A stretch of 64,000 bases of DNA from NCBI RefSeq assembly GCF_008923185.1, contig NZ_WBMT01000012.1, positions 62,001-126,000 on the forward strand. Reading direction: 5' to 3'. The translations under genes were made by a program, and so were the position numbers. Under the pieces are notes generated by a model. It was not told the DNA's origin. It was given only the letters and a program-made list of their open reading frames with translations, and searched no databases. Shown in pieces: positions 1 to 8,433 of this stretch (positions are counted from its first letter, which is position 1; every line of letters begins with the position of its first letter). This DNA comes from Actinomadura rudentiformis. Lineage in GTDB: Bacteria > Actinomycetota > Actinomycetes > Streptosporangiales > Streptosporangiaceae.

Positions 1-53
1 CTACTCCGTAGGGTAATCACTTCATTACGCAAGCACGCGGCGACGGTAGGGAC

Positions 54-1040
54 ATGCCTGAGGTGCGTGGCTGGTTCCGGGGCCTGGTGGTCACTGCGGG
101 GATGCTGCTGGCCACCGTTCTCGCGCTGCCCGCGCACGCCGAGCCGCCGGGGGCCGAGAGCATCCCGACGTACGACGTGGTGCTCACGATCCGGTCCGAC
201 GGGCTGCTGCACGTCCGCGAGACGATCACCTATGACTTCGATCGGGGCGGCGAGCACGGGATCGTGCGACGCATCTCGTACCGCAAGAACAACCGGCTGT
301 TCGACATCCGCGACGTGCGCACCAGTTCCTCCACCGGCGCGCCGGCGCGGGCCGAGACCGCCAAGTTGCTGCACGACGTGCGCATCGACGTCGGCGACGA
401 CCGGCGGCGGGTGCACGGGCGGCAGGCGTATGTCATCGAGTACGACGTGGCGTGGGCGTTCACCCCGTACGAGGACCATGACGAGTTGCAGTGGGACGCG
501 CTCGGCAGCGACTGGGACGTGCCGATCGGGGAGGCGGCCGTACGGGTGGAGGGCCCTGTGCCGCTCAGGCGCGTCAAGTGCCAGGCGGGGACGGCCGGGT
601 CCTCCACGCGGTGCCTGCGCGATCGCGACGGCCCGTTCGCGGTCGACTTCACGCAGAGCGGGCTGCGGCCGCGCGAGACGATGACCATCCGGGTCAGCCT
701 GCCCAAGGGGGCGATCCAGGTGTCACCGCCGCACTACGCCCGTCCGCACTGGCAGGGAACGTGGGCGGGCACCGCTGCGCTTGCCTTGGCGCTCGCAGCC
801 GTCGTCCTGCTGGCGCGGCGTCCCGCGCCCCCGTACGCCGGGGAGACGCTGACGGCGGTGGGCACGATGCTGATCGTCGCGGATCTCGCCGACGACATCC
901 TGGTGCGCGGTTTCTGGGCGTTCTCGCTGGGTGACGGGTGTCTGGCGGGCCTCGCGCTGGTGATCACCGGAGCCGCCGCCGCCAGAACGCGGCGATCTCG
1001 GACAACGGAACACGCAGCGGTGACCGGATTGGGAGATTAG
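54..1040 (+). CDS. DUF2207-like predicted membrane protein
   Basis: Residues 1-29 form a signal peptide ending ALPAHA. The extracellular part (about 35-225) opens with YDVVLTIRSDGLLHVRETIT, the pattern typical of the N-terminal DUF2207 domain, and holds one Cys pair (CQAGTAGSSTRC). Two hydrophobic segments follow at about 245-265 and 285-315. Family members are usually longer, so this one keeps the N-terminal domain with a reduced membrane tail. The start ATG has a weak ribosome site (GGTAGGGAC). A TAGGGT -10-like hexamer lies at 9-14. The biochemical function of the family is unknown. Confidence 0.75.
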   Translation: MPEVRGWFRGLVVTAGMLLATVLALPAHAEPPGAESIPTYDVVLTIRSDGLLHVRETITYDFDRGGEHGIVRRISYRKNNRLFDIRDVRTSSSTGAPARAETAKLLHDVRIDVGDDRRRVHGRQAYVIEYDVAWAFTPYEDHDELQWDALGSDWDVPIGEAAVRVEGPVPLRRVKCQAGTAGSSTRCLRDRDGPFAVDFTQSGLRPRETMTIRVSLPKGAIQVSPPHYARPHWQGTWAGTAALALALAAVVLLARRPAPPYAGETLTAVGTMLIVADLADDILVRGFWAFSLGDGCLAGLALVITGAAAARTRRSRTTEHAAVTGLGD

Positions 1041-1127
1041 AGTTGGTCGGAACTCCGTCAGGACGAACAGATCGTCCTCGGCGGGCTTCTGAATCATTGG
1101 CGGCGACGGTGAGGGGAGGCGCAGGGC

Positions 1128-2285
1128 GTGCGCGAGTACCTGCTCACCATCCTGGTCGCCGCCCTCGTCACCTACTTGCTGACCCCGGCCGTGCGCAGTT
1201 TCGCCGTGTGGTTCGGCGCGCAGGCGGCGCCCCGCGACCGCGACGTCCACGTCATTCCGACGCCGCGACTGGGCGGGCTGGCGATGTTCGGCGGGCTGGC
1301 TGCGGCGCTCGTGCTCGCCCACGGCCTGCCGGTCATGGGCAAGGTCCTGGCCAACTCGGACATCGGCACCGGCAAGGCCCTGCTGCTCTCGGGCGGGCTC
1401 ATCGTGCTGGTGGGCATCGCCGACGACCGCTGGGGCGTGGACGCCCTGACCAAGTTCGCGGGCCAGGTCGCGGCCGCCGGCATCTTCGTCATGCAGGGCA
1501 TCCAGCTCTACCAGCTGCCCCTGCCCACCGGCGAGGCGATGTCACTGCCCCCGACGTACGGCGTGCCGCTGACCGTCTTCGTCGTGGTCGCCACGATCAA
1601 CGCGGTGAACTTCATCGACGGCCTCGACGGGCTGGCCGCGGGCGTGGTGGGCATCGCCGCGATGGCGCTGTTCTCCTACGCCTACCTGCTCTCGTTCACC
1701 AACGGGCTGACCACGCTGACCGGCTCGACCCTGACCGCGGCGGTGCTGGTCGGCATCTGCGCGGGCTTCCTGCCGCACAACTTCAACCCGGCGCGGATCT
1801 TCATGGGCGACACCGGGTCGATGCTCATCGGCCTGCTGCTGAGCGCCGCGACGATCATGCTGACCGGAACGTTCGATCCCGCCGTCATCGGCGCCTACGC
1901 CCAGATGCCGTTCTACGTGCCCATGCTGCTGGTGCCCGCGGTCGCGGCCGTGCCGTTCATCGACATGCTGCTCGCCGTCTGGCGCCGTACGAACCAGGGA
2001 CGCTCCCCGTTCGCCCCCGACAAACAACATCTCCATCACCGGCTGCTGGAGCTCGGCCACTCACACCGGCGCGCCGTCCTGATCATGTACTTCTGGGTCG
2101 CGCTGATCGCGGCCAGCCTGGTCGGGCTCTCGTTCACCAACTCGGTGGCGCTGGTCTCCTCGGTCACCATCGTGGTCGCGATCGCGGGAGCCGTGGTGAT
2201 GCTCGGCGTCCCACGCCTGCGCCGCCGCACCCCCCGCCACGCAGGCGGCCCCGCCCCCGCCCCTCGCCCCCGCCAACCCGTCTAG
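1128..2285 (+). CDS. wecA: Undecaprenyl-phosphate GlcNAc-1-phosphate transferase (WecA/Rfe/TagO type)
   Basis: Polytopic membrane enzyme of the MraY/WecA family that moves a GlcNAc-1-phosphate type sugar from its UDP form to the lipid carrier, starting cell-wall glycopolymer synthesis on the inner membrane face. The family signatures are visible: NFIDGLDGLAAG, the GDTGSMLIG loop and the C-terminal His-rich DKQHLHHRLLELG. The GTG start follows a good ribosome site, GGGGAGG. About 385 residues is usual for this family in actinobacteria. The position just before the atp operon matches rfe (Rv1302) in M. tuberculosis. The sugar specificity is inferred. Confidence 0.93.
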   Translation: MREYLLTILVAALVTYLLTPAVRSFAVWFGAQAAPRDRDVHVIPTPRLGGLAMFGGLAAALVLAHGLPVMGKVLANSDIGTGKALLLSGGLIVLVGIADDRWGVDALTKFAGQVAAAGIFVMQGIQLYQLPLPTGEAMSLPPTYGVPLTVFVVVATINAVNFIDGLDGLAAGVVGIAAMALFSYAYLLSFTNGLTTLTGSTLTAAVLVGICAGFLPHNFNPARIFMGDTGSMLIGLLLSAATIMLTGTFDPAVIGAYAQMPFYVPMLLVPAVAAVPFIDMLLAVWRRTNQGRSPFAPDKQHLHHRLLELGHSHRRAVLIMYFWVALIAASLVGLSFTNSVALVSSVTIVVAIAGAVVMLGVPRLRRRTPRHAGGPAPAPRPRQPV

Positions 2286-2303
2286 CGGCGCGGAGAAGCG
2301 GGA

Positions 2304-2344
2304 GGCGCGGCATCTCCACGGAAGTCTGTGGGAGATGCCGCGCC
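2304..2344. terminator. Hairpin between convergent wecA and secreted-protein genes
   Basis: Arms of 16 bases (2304-2319 and 2328-2344, one bulged G) enclose an 8-base loop, 19 bases after the wecA stop. There is no U tract, as is common in actinobacteria. It can serve both converging genes, provided the minus-strand gene really ends at 2382. Confidence 0.75.
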
Positions 2345-2381
2345 CATGAGAAGGCCTGCCGAGATGCCGCTGGCGGCTACC

Positions 2382-2863
2382 TCAGCGCCACTTCGAGTCC
2401 ACGAGGTCCTCAGCTTGTTCTTGCTGCAGGCCTTGACGTAGAACTTCTTGGTTCCCTTGACCTTGACGCTGAACCTCCAGCCCTCGGTCTTGCCGGGCTT
2501 GCTGTTGTCGATGCAGTCGAGCATCGGCGTCCGCGCGTAGTTCTTGACGTAATAGATCTTGATGCAGGCGGAGCGATGGTCGCCCTTGGTGTCGTACATC
2601 TTTCCCGACGCCCAAATCTTGGAGCTGTTCCAGCAGATACGCCCGGTGACCGAGGCGCCGGAGATCTTGCTCCAGGCGTTCCGGCAGGCGGCGGCCGAAA
2701 CCTGTGGGTCGGCCGGAGCCTGCCGGACGGCGGGAGTCTGCCGGGTCGCGGGAGCCGTCACCTGGGTTGCCTCGGCCGAGGCCGGAGTGCCGGTCAACGC
2801 TCCGATGGACAGCGCCGCACCGGCGCAGGCCGTCATCGCCACGATCTTCGCCGCAGGAGCCAT
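2382..2863 (-). CDS. Small secreted cysteine-containing protein, apparent frameshift at its 3' end
   Basis: Unrecognised exported protein. It starts MAPAAKIVAMTACAGAALSI, with a signal peptide to about residue 30 (ASA), then a linker of PAxRQ/PAVRQ repeats. The mature domain of about 110 residues is basic, with four or five Cys and an aromatic-Lys pattern (SKIWASGKMYDTKGDHRSA). As given, the frame runs past the expected end through the 2304-2344 hairpin to 2282, adding a tail unlike the rest. Restoring one G near 2410-2412 (CTGAGG to CTGGAGG on the coding strand) gives a C-terminus KLEDLVDSKWR with a stop at 2382-2384, upstream of the hairpin. The frame change is therefore probably a deletion or a sequencing error. 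Confidence 0.6.
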
Positions 2864-3180
2864 GATGGTCCTTTCCTGGGGATCCGCCTGTCTTGGCGGG
2901 GGCTTCGTTGAGCCCGGCGCGAGCGAATCAAAGCGACGTCTCCAGGACGTCTTCCCGTTGTCTCCGCGTTGTCTCCGCCGCCGCTCAGGGCAGATACCCC
3001 TCTCAGGCCAGGGGCTTTCCAGGGAACGACCTGATGACCTGGGCTACAGTCCGTGTGGGGGAAGTTACAAGGCTGCGAACGTCGATGCGTTACCTCTAGG
3101 GTAATTGCGGGCGTTCTGGACGCTTGTGATACCTTTCACGAACAAGAGACGACCACTGAAAGTGACCAGCCGGAGCCCAC
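2864..3180. promoter_or_regulatory. Divergent control region between the secreted gene and the atp operon
   Basis: 317 bp without a gene, serving the minus-strand secreted gene and the plus-strand atp operon. It contains the inverted repeat TTACC-TCTAG-GGTAA (3090-3104), which overlaps a TAGGGT -10-like hexamer at 3097-3102. The same TAGGGTAAT string lies upstream of the gene at 54. I see no convincing -35 element. The promoter assignment is inference. Confidence 0.4.
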
Positions 3181-3621
3181 ATGCAGCCTTCCGACGCCCG
3201 GACTCTCCGCGGCGCCGCGATCCCGTCCGCCCTCGCGGGTGCCGTCGCCATCGTGGCCGGTCTCCTGCTCGGCGGAGCCAAGGGGGCGCTGGGTGCCGCA
3301 ATCGCCACCGTCGTGGTGATCGCATTCTTCAGCATCAGTGTGGTGGCTGTCAGCTACGCGTCCAAGATCTCCCCGCAGATGATGTTCGCCGCGGCCGTCT
3401 TCAGCTACATCTTCAAGATCCTCGGCATGTTCGTGCTGATCTCGGTCTTCGAGGACGTGACAGCCTGGAACAACAAGGCCTTCGCATGGGCGGTGATCGC
3501 CCTGACGCTGGTATGGATCAGCGCTGAGATCCGCCACACCCTCACGACCAAGACGCTTTACATCGACGAGCCCGCAGCGCCCGCAGCCGGCCCCAAGGCC
3601 GATGCCGACCGGAGCCCGTGA
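3181..3621 (+). CDS. AtpI-like membrane protein (Streptomyces SCO5366 type)
   Basis: 146-aa integral membrane protein with four hydrophobic segments (about residues 12-32, 38-58, 66-88, 98-115) and a hydrophilic Ala/Pro tail. It is the first gene of the ATP synthase operon and resembles the protein annotated as ATP synthase protein I in Streptomyces, thought to help c-ring assembly or Mg2+ supply. A GGAG ribosome site lies 6 bases before the ATG. The next gene is a second, shorter AtpI/AtpZ-like protein, so the operon has two accessory membrane genes. The name rests on remembered similarity and position. Confidence 0.75.
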   Translation: MQPSDARTLRGAAIPSALAGAVAIVAGLLLGGAKGALGAAIATVVVIAFFSISVVAVSYASKISPQMMFAAAVFSYIFKILGMFVLISVFEDVTAWNNKAFAWAVIALTLVWISAEIRHTLTTKTLYIDEPAAPAAGPKADADRSP

Positions 3622-3687
3622 TGTCCCCGTGGGCGGCATTGGCGCAAGTGGACTACTCCAATATGACCACGAGGGGGGTGGCCTGCT

Positions 3688-3933
3688 ATGGTCCGTCCTG
3701 CGATGAGCGAGGAGGGGCATCGGCCCGATCCGGGGTCCGAGGATTCGGACCACAGCAGCTTCGCCAACGCCGCTTGGTCCATCCCCAGCTACGTGCTGAG
3801 CGGGATGGCCGTCTACGGCGGCCTCGGCTGGCTGTTGGATCGCTGGCTGGGCACCTCGGCGCTGTTCCCCATCGGAATTCTGGTGGGCCTCGGTCTCGCG
3901 CTCTACCTGGTCTACAACCGCTACGGACGCTGA
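3688..3933 (+). CDS. AtpZ/AtpI family small membrane protein
   Basis: 81-aa protein with a polar N-terminus and two membrane helices. The block YVLSGMAVYGGLGWLLDRWL followed by FPIGILVGLGLALYLVYNRY is the ATPase_gene1 (AtpZ) pattern: Gly-rich helix, LLD, second helix. The ATG at 3688 is preceded by GAGGGGGGTGG at a suitable distance; an in-frame ATG at 3703 is possible but lacks such a site. The family is linked to c-ring assembly and divalent cation handling of F1Fo ATP synthase. Confidence 0.8.
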   Translation: MVRPAMSEEGHRPDPGSEDSDHSSFANAAWSIPSYVLSGMAVYGGLGWLLDRWLGTSALFPIGILVGLGLALYLVYNRYGR

Positions 3934-4045
3934 CGCTCCCGCCCGCGGAGAAGACCACCACCGTCTTTGGAATCAAGCCGCGCCCCTCGGGCACGCACAA
4001 GCAAGTACCGACCGAACAGTTGGTCACTGACGAAGGGACTGCCGC

Positions 4046-4858
4046 GTGAGCGCGCCGCGCCTCCTCGCCGCCGAGGGTGAGACGTTCCAAGACCACGTCC
4101 CCGGGCTCAACATCTTCGACTGGCCGCCGCTGTTCGAGAACGGACCCGCGTGGCTCGACTGGCTGACGAAGCCGACCCTTATCGTCCTGCTGTCCGCCCT
4201 GGCGATCATCGTCTTCGCGTGGCGTGCGTTCCGTGCGCCGCAGCTGGTGCCGAAGGGCGTGCAGAACGTCGGAGAGGTCGCCTACCTCTTCGTTCGCGAC
4301 CAGGTCGCCCGGCCCATGATCGGCGCGGACGGCGACCGGTGGATGCCGTTCCTCTTCTCCACCTTCTTCTTCATCCTCTTCATGAACCTGTCCGGCGTGA
4401 TCCCGGTGCTGCAGCTGCCGGCCACGTCGCACATCGCGATTCCCATCGTCCTGGCCCTCGTGGTCTACGTGATGATGTTGTTCCTCAGCATCAAGCACCA
4501 GGGTCTGGTCGGCTACTTCAAGAACATGATGTTCCCGCCCGGCCTGCCGGGGCCGATCTACGTGATCCTCGCGCCGATCGAGCTGCTGTCCAACATCATT
4601 CTTCGGCCGTTCACCCACGCGGTCCGGCTCTTCGCCAACATGTTCGCCGGTCACCTGCTGATCGCCTTCTTCGCAAGCGTCGCATGGTGGTTCCTGGCCG
4701 AGAAGCTCACGGTCCTGGGCGCGGGCATCGGCATCGTCGGGTTCCTGATGTCGATCATCATGACCGCGTTCGAGATCTTCGTGCAGAGCCTGCAGGCCTT
4801 CATCTTCACCCTGCTGGCCGCCTCGTACATCGGCGGCGCTCTGCACCCCGAGCACTGA
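4046..4858 (+). CDS. atpB: ATP synthase F0 subunit a
   Basis: Membrane stator subunit forming the two proton half-channels against the c-ring. The essential arginine is in HAVRLFANMFAGH (Arg194), and FVQSLQAFIFTLLAASYIG is the conserved last helix. At 270 residues it is of normal length with five or six membrane helices. It starts with GTG after GGGACTGCC and follows the AtpZ-like gene by about 110 bp. It heads the standard order B-E-F-H-A-G-D-C. Confidence 0.97.
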   Translation: MSAPRLLAAEGETFQDHVPGLNIFDWPPLFENGPAWLDWLTKPTLIVLLSALAIIVFAWRAFRAPQLVPKGVQNVGEVAYLFVRDQVARPMIGADGDRWMPFLFSTFFFILFMNLSGVIPVLQLPATSHIAIPIVLALVVYVMMLFLSIKHQGLVGYFKNMMFPPGLPGPIYVILAPIELLSNIILRPFTHAVRLFANMFAGHLLIAFFASVAWWFLAEKLTVLGAGIGIVGFLMSIIMTAFEIFVQSLQAFIFTLLAASYIGGALHPEH

Positions 4859-4924
4859 CCGACCTCAACCGCAACCGCAAGCTCCGGTGGACGACTCCAC
4901 CGGCCGATTGAGAAGGAAATCAGA

Positions 4925-5149
4925 ATGGGCACTCTCGCCGCTGTTAACGGTGACCTCGGCTCCATCGCGTACGGTCTTGCCGCCATCGGCCCGGGCGTCG
5001 GCGTGGGCATCATCTTCGGTCAGGGCGTGCAGGCCATCGCGCGCCAGCCGGAGCTGACCAACGTCATCCGCCAGAACATGCTGCTGGGCTTCGCGCTGAC
5101 CGAGGCGCTCGCCCTGATCGGTTTCGTTGTGGGCTTCGTCCACAGCTGA
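4925..5149 (+). CDS. atpE: ATP synthase F0 subunit c
   Basis: 74-residue hairpin of two membrane helices that forms the rotating proton-carrying ring. Helix 1 has the Gly-rich packing motif GPGVGVGI, the polar loop is ARQPE, and the proton-binding carboxylate is Glu60 in GFALTEALALIGF. A strong GAAGGAAAT ribosome site precedes the ATG, in keeping with the high copy number needed. Confidence 0.98.
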   Translation: MGTLAAVNGDLGSIAYGLAAIGPGVGVGIIFGQGVQAIARQPELTNVIRQNMLLGFALTEALALIGFVVGFVHS

Positions 5150-5187
5150 CCCTCCTGGCACTTTCCTGACAGGAAGGCGGAAACCCC

Positions 5188-5757
5188 ATGTACAACCTGC
5201 TCGCCGCCACGACGGTGGCGCAGACAGAGAGTGACTACCAGCCGCTGCTCCCTGAGACCGGTGAGCTGGTCGTCGGCACCATCGCCTTCGCCATCGTCCT
5301 GATCCTGGTCGGCAAGTTCCTGGTCCCCAAGATCCAGGAGACGCTCGCCGAGCGCTCCAACCAGATCGAGGGTGGGCTGAAGCGGGCTGAGGAGGCTCAG
5401 GCGGAGGCTCAGGCCACGCTTGACGACTACAAGGCCAAGCTGGCCGAGGCCCGGCACGAGGCGTCCCGGCTGCGCGAGGAGGCTCGCGAGCAGGGGGCGC
5501 AGATCGTCGCCGAGATGCGCGAGCAGGCGCAGGCCGAGGCGCGGCGGATCGTCGAGGCGGCGCAGTCGCAGATCGAGGCCGAGCGGCAGCAGGCGTTGCA
5601 GCAGCTCCGGGCCGAGGTCGGCACGCTGTCGGTCGAGCTGGCCGGCCGCGTCGTCGGCGAGTCCCTCGAGGACTCCGCCCGGCAGAGCCGCGTGGTCGAC
5701 CGGTTCCTCGAGGAGCTCGAGGGCCGGGCTCGTACGCAGGAGCAGATCACATCATGA
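5188..5757 (+). CDS. atpF: ATP synthase F0 subunit b
   Basis: 189-aa peripheral stalk protein. One N-terminal membrane helix (about 28-48, GTIAFAIVLILVGKFLVP) is followed by a long charged, Ala-rich helix that dimerises as the stator (about 50-165). The ribosome site is AGGAAGGCGG. Its stop overlaps the start of atpH in an ATGA, so translation is probably coupled. Confidence 0.96.
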   Translation: MYNLLAATTVAQTESDYQPLLPETGELVVGTIAFAIVLILVGKFLVPKIQETLAERSNQIEGGLKRAEEAQAEAQATLDDYKAKLAEARHEASRLREEAREQGAQIVAEMREQAQAEARRIVEAAQSQIEAERQQALQQLRAEVGTLSVELAGRVVGESLEDSARQSRVVDRFLEELEGRARTQEQITS

Positions 5758-6572
5758 CCATCACGGGAGCGGTGAGCAGGGCGTCGCTGGCGGAGGCCAG
5801 GGAGCGGCTGGAGGCGGTCATCCCCTCTGCCGACCTGTCCACCCTTGGCGGCGACCTGTTCGCGGTGCTGAACCTGATCGACCGCGAGCACGGTCTGCGG
5901 CGGGCGGTCTCCGACCCGGCGCGGGACGGCGCCGACAAGGCGCAGCTCGTCCAGGGACTGCTCGAGGGCAAGGTCTCGCCGGCCGCTCTCGGGCTGGTCG
6001 CCGATGTCGTCCGGCTGCGGTGGTCGAAGCCGTTGGAGCTGTCCGACGCGATCGAGATCCTCGCGGTGAACGCCGAGTCCGCGCGGGCCGAGGCCGACGG
6101 GCGGCTGGACGACCTGGAGGACGAGCTGTTCCGGTTCTCCCGGGTCATCGAGGCCGAGCCGCAGCTGCGCGGCGCGCTCTCCGGGCCCGGGCTGCCGGAG
6201 GACCGCAAGGAAGGGCTGGTGACCACGCTCCTGGAGGGCAAGGTCACCGCGTCCACGCTGACGCTGGTCACCGAGCTGGTGCTGCGGCCGAGAGGACGTA
6301 GCCTGGAGGGCGGGCTCGCCGAATTCGGCAAGCTCGTCGCGCAGCGCCGCGAGCGCCTTGTGGCACTCGTGCGCACGCCGGTGGAGCTGTCGGAGGCGCA
6401 GCGGACGAGGCTCGCCGCGGTCCTGGCCACCGCGTACGGCCACGAAGTACACCTGAACATCGAAATCGACCCCACGGCGATCGGCGGCCTGTCGATTCAG
6501 ATCGGGGACGAGATCATCGACGGCACGATCGCCGGACGGCTGGATGATGTCCGCCGCCGGCTGGCGAGCTGA
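5754..6572 (+). CDS. atpH: ATP synthase F1 subunit delta
   Basis: 272-aa stator subunit linking the b-subunit stalk to the top of the alpha3beta3 head, at the full actinobacterial length. The C-terminal OSCP/delta signature is seen in HLNIEIDPTAIGGLSIQIGD. It overlaps atpF by 4 bases (ATGA). A repeat-filled 214-bp gap separates it from atpA, the largest break inside the operon. Confidence 0.95.
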   Translation: MTITGAVSRASLAEARERLEAVIPSADLSTLGGDLFAVLNLIDREHGLRRAVSDPARDGADKAQLVQGLLEGKVSPAALGLVADVVRLRWSKPLELSDAIEILAVNAESARAEADGRLDDLEDELFRFSRVIEAEPQLRGALSGPGLPEDRKEGLVTTLLEGKVTASTLTLVTELVLRPRGRSLEGGLAEFGKLVAQRRERLVALVRTPVELSEAQRTRLAAVLATAYGHEVHLNIEIDPTAIGGLSIQIGDEIIDGTIAGRLDDVRRRLAS

Positions 6573-6579
6573 GGCGGGG

Positions 6580-6747
6580 GACGATGCCCGCAGCGGAGCG
6601 CCAGCGGAGTGAGGAGCTTCGTTCCCCGCGTGCGGGGGTCTGGGGGTCGTCCCCCAGGACGATGCGGACGATGCCCGGAGCGGAGCGCCAGCGGAGTGAA
6701 GAGCTTCGTCAGGCCGCTTGCGGGGGACTGGGGGTCGCCCCCCAGAT
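6580..6747. repeat. Two tandem copies of an 87-bp palindrome-bearing repeat between atpH and atpA
   Basis: Copy 1 begins at 6580 and copy 2 at 6667, both opening GACGATGCCCG. The shared core GCGGAGCGCCAGCGGAGTGA is followed by GAGCTTCGT, and each unit ends in a small hairpin (CTGGGGG-TCGT-CCCCCAG in copy 1, a close variant in copy 2). It fills nearly the whole atpH-atpA spacer and codes for nothing plausible. I did not see the core elsewhere in the window. Confidence 0.85.
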
Positions 6748-6786
6748 GACAATTGAGCTGACCCCTAAGGGAGCAAGAGAGGAATC

Positions 6787-8427
6787 ATGGCGGAGCTGAC
6801 GATCCGTCCGGATGAGATCCGGAACGCGCTGGAGCGCTTCGTCCAGTCGTACGAGCCTGAGGCCGCCGCGCGCGAAGAGGTCGGCACCGTTGTCGATTCC
6901 GGCGACGGTATCGCCCACGTGGAGGGCCTGCCCTCCGCGATGGCCAACGAGCTCCTCGAATTCGAGGACGGCACCCGTGGCCTGGCTCTGAACCTGGACG
7001 CCCGTGAGATCGGTGCCGTTGTCCTGGGTGACTTCAGCAAGATCGAGGAGGGCCAGAAGGTCCGCCGCACCGGTGAGGTCCTGTCGACCCCGGTCGGCGA
7101 CGGCTTCCTCGGTCGTGTCGTTGACGCGCTGGGCAACCCGATCGACGGCAAGGGTGCGATCGAGTCGACCGAGCGGCGCGCGCTGGAGCTGCAGGCTCCG
7201 TCGGTCGTTCAGCGGCAGTCGGTCAAGGAGCCGCTGCAGACCGGCATCAAGGCCATCGACTCGATGACGCCGATCGGCCGGGGACAGCGGCAGCTGATCA
7301 TTGGTGACCGGCAGACCGGCAAGACCACGGTCTGCATCGACACGATCATCAACCAGCGGGAGGCCTGGCTCTCCGGCGACGAGCAGAAGCAGGTCCGCTG
7401 CATCTACGTCGCGATCGGCCAGAAGGGCTCCACGATCGCCAACGTGCGCCGCACCCTCGAAGAGGCCGGTGCGCTGGAGTACACCACGATCGTGGCCGCG
7501 CCCGCCTCCGAGCCCGCGGGCTACAAGTACATCGCCCCCTACACCGGGTCCGCGATCGGCCAGCACTGGATGTACCAGGGCAAGCACGTCCTGATCGTCT
7601 TCGACGACCTGTCGAAGCAGGCCGAGGCCTACCGCGCGGTGTCGCTGCTGCTGCGCCGCCCGCCGGGCCGTGAGGCCTACCCGGGTGACGTCTTCTACCT
7701 GCACTCGCGGCTCCTGGAGCGTTGCGCGAAGCTGTCGGACGACATGGGCGCCGGCTCGATGACGGGTCTGCCGATCATCGAGACCAAGGGCAACGACGTG
7801 TCGGCGTTCATCCCGACCAACGTCATCTCCATCACCGACGGCCAGTGCTTCCTGGAGACCGACCTGTTCAACCAGGGCGTCCGCCCTGCGATCAACGTCG
7901 GTATCTCCGTCTCCCGAGTCGGTGGCTCCGCGCAGGTCAAGGCGATGCGCAAGGTCGCCGGTACGCTGCGCCTGGCGCTGTCCCAGTACCGTGACCTGGA
8001 GGCGTTCGCCGCCTTCGCGTCCGACCTGGACGCGGCCTCCCGCGCCCAGCTGGACCGCGGTGCGCGCCTGGTCGAGCTGCTCAAGCAGCCGCAGTTCTCC
8101 CCGTTCCCGGTGGAGAAGCAGGTCGTCTCGGTGTGGGCCGGCACCACCGGTCAGCTGGACGACGTGCCGGTCGAGGACATCCGCCGCTTCGAGACCGACT
8201 TCCTCGACTACATGGAGCGCAACGAGAGCGGCCTGCTCACCTCGATCCGCGAGACGGGCCAGCTCGACGATGACGGCCTGACCGCCCTCAAGGACGCCAT
8301 GGCCGAGTTCAAGAAGGGCTTTGAGACCAGCGGGGGCGACTTCCTCGGCGAGGACGAGTCGATCGAGCCGATCGACGAAGAGGACGTCGAGCAGGAAAAG
8401 ATCACCCGCGTCACCAAGAAGGCCTGA
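6787..8427 (+). CDS. atpA: ATP synthase F1 subunit alpha
   Basis: Non-catalytic nucleotide-binding subunit of the F1 head. The P-loop GDRQTGKT is at 173-180 and the family signature PAINVGISVSRVGG lies in the C-terminal half. At 546 residues it has the acidic C-terminal extension seen in other actinobacteria (SIEPIDEEDVEQEKITRVTK), which in mycobacteria is reported to suppress ATP hydrolysis. A GGGAGCAAGAGAGG ribosome region precedes the ATG. Confidence 0.98.
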   Translation: MAELTIRPDEIRNALERFVQSYEPEAAAREEVGTVVDSGDGIAHVEGLPSAMANELLEFEDGTRGLALNLDAREIGAVVLGDFSKIEEGQKVRRTGEVLSTPVGDGFLGRVVDALGNPIDGKGAIESTERRALELQAPSVVQRQSVKEPLQTGIKAIDSMTPIGRGQRQLIIGDRQTGKTTVCIDTIINQREAWLSGDEQKQVRCIYVAIGQKGSTIANVRRTLEEAGALEYTTIVAAPASEPAGYKYIAPYTGSAIGQHWMYQGKHVLIVFDDLSKQAEAYRAVSLLLRRPPGREAYPGDVFYLHSRLLERCAKLSDDMGAGSMTGLPIIETKGNDVSAFIPTNVISITDGQCFLETDLFNQGVRPAINVGISVSRVGGSAQVKAMRKVAGTLRLALSQYRDLEAFAAFASDLDAASRAQLDRGARLVELLKQPQFSPFPVEKQVVSVWAGTTGQLDDVPVEDIRRFETDFLDYMERNESGLLTSIRETGQLDDDGLTALKDAMAEFKKGFETSGGDFLGEDESIEPIDEEDVEQEKITRVTKKA

Positions 8428-8433
8428 TCGGCG

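Noticed and set aside
938..2911. Long plus-strand frame overlapping wecA
   Set aside because: Arg/Pro/Gly-rich shadow without domains; wecA in another frame is certain.
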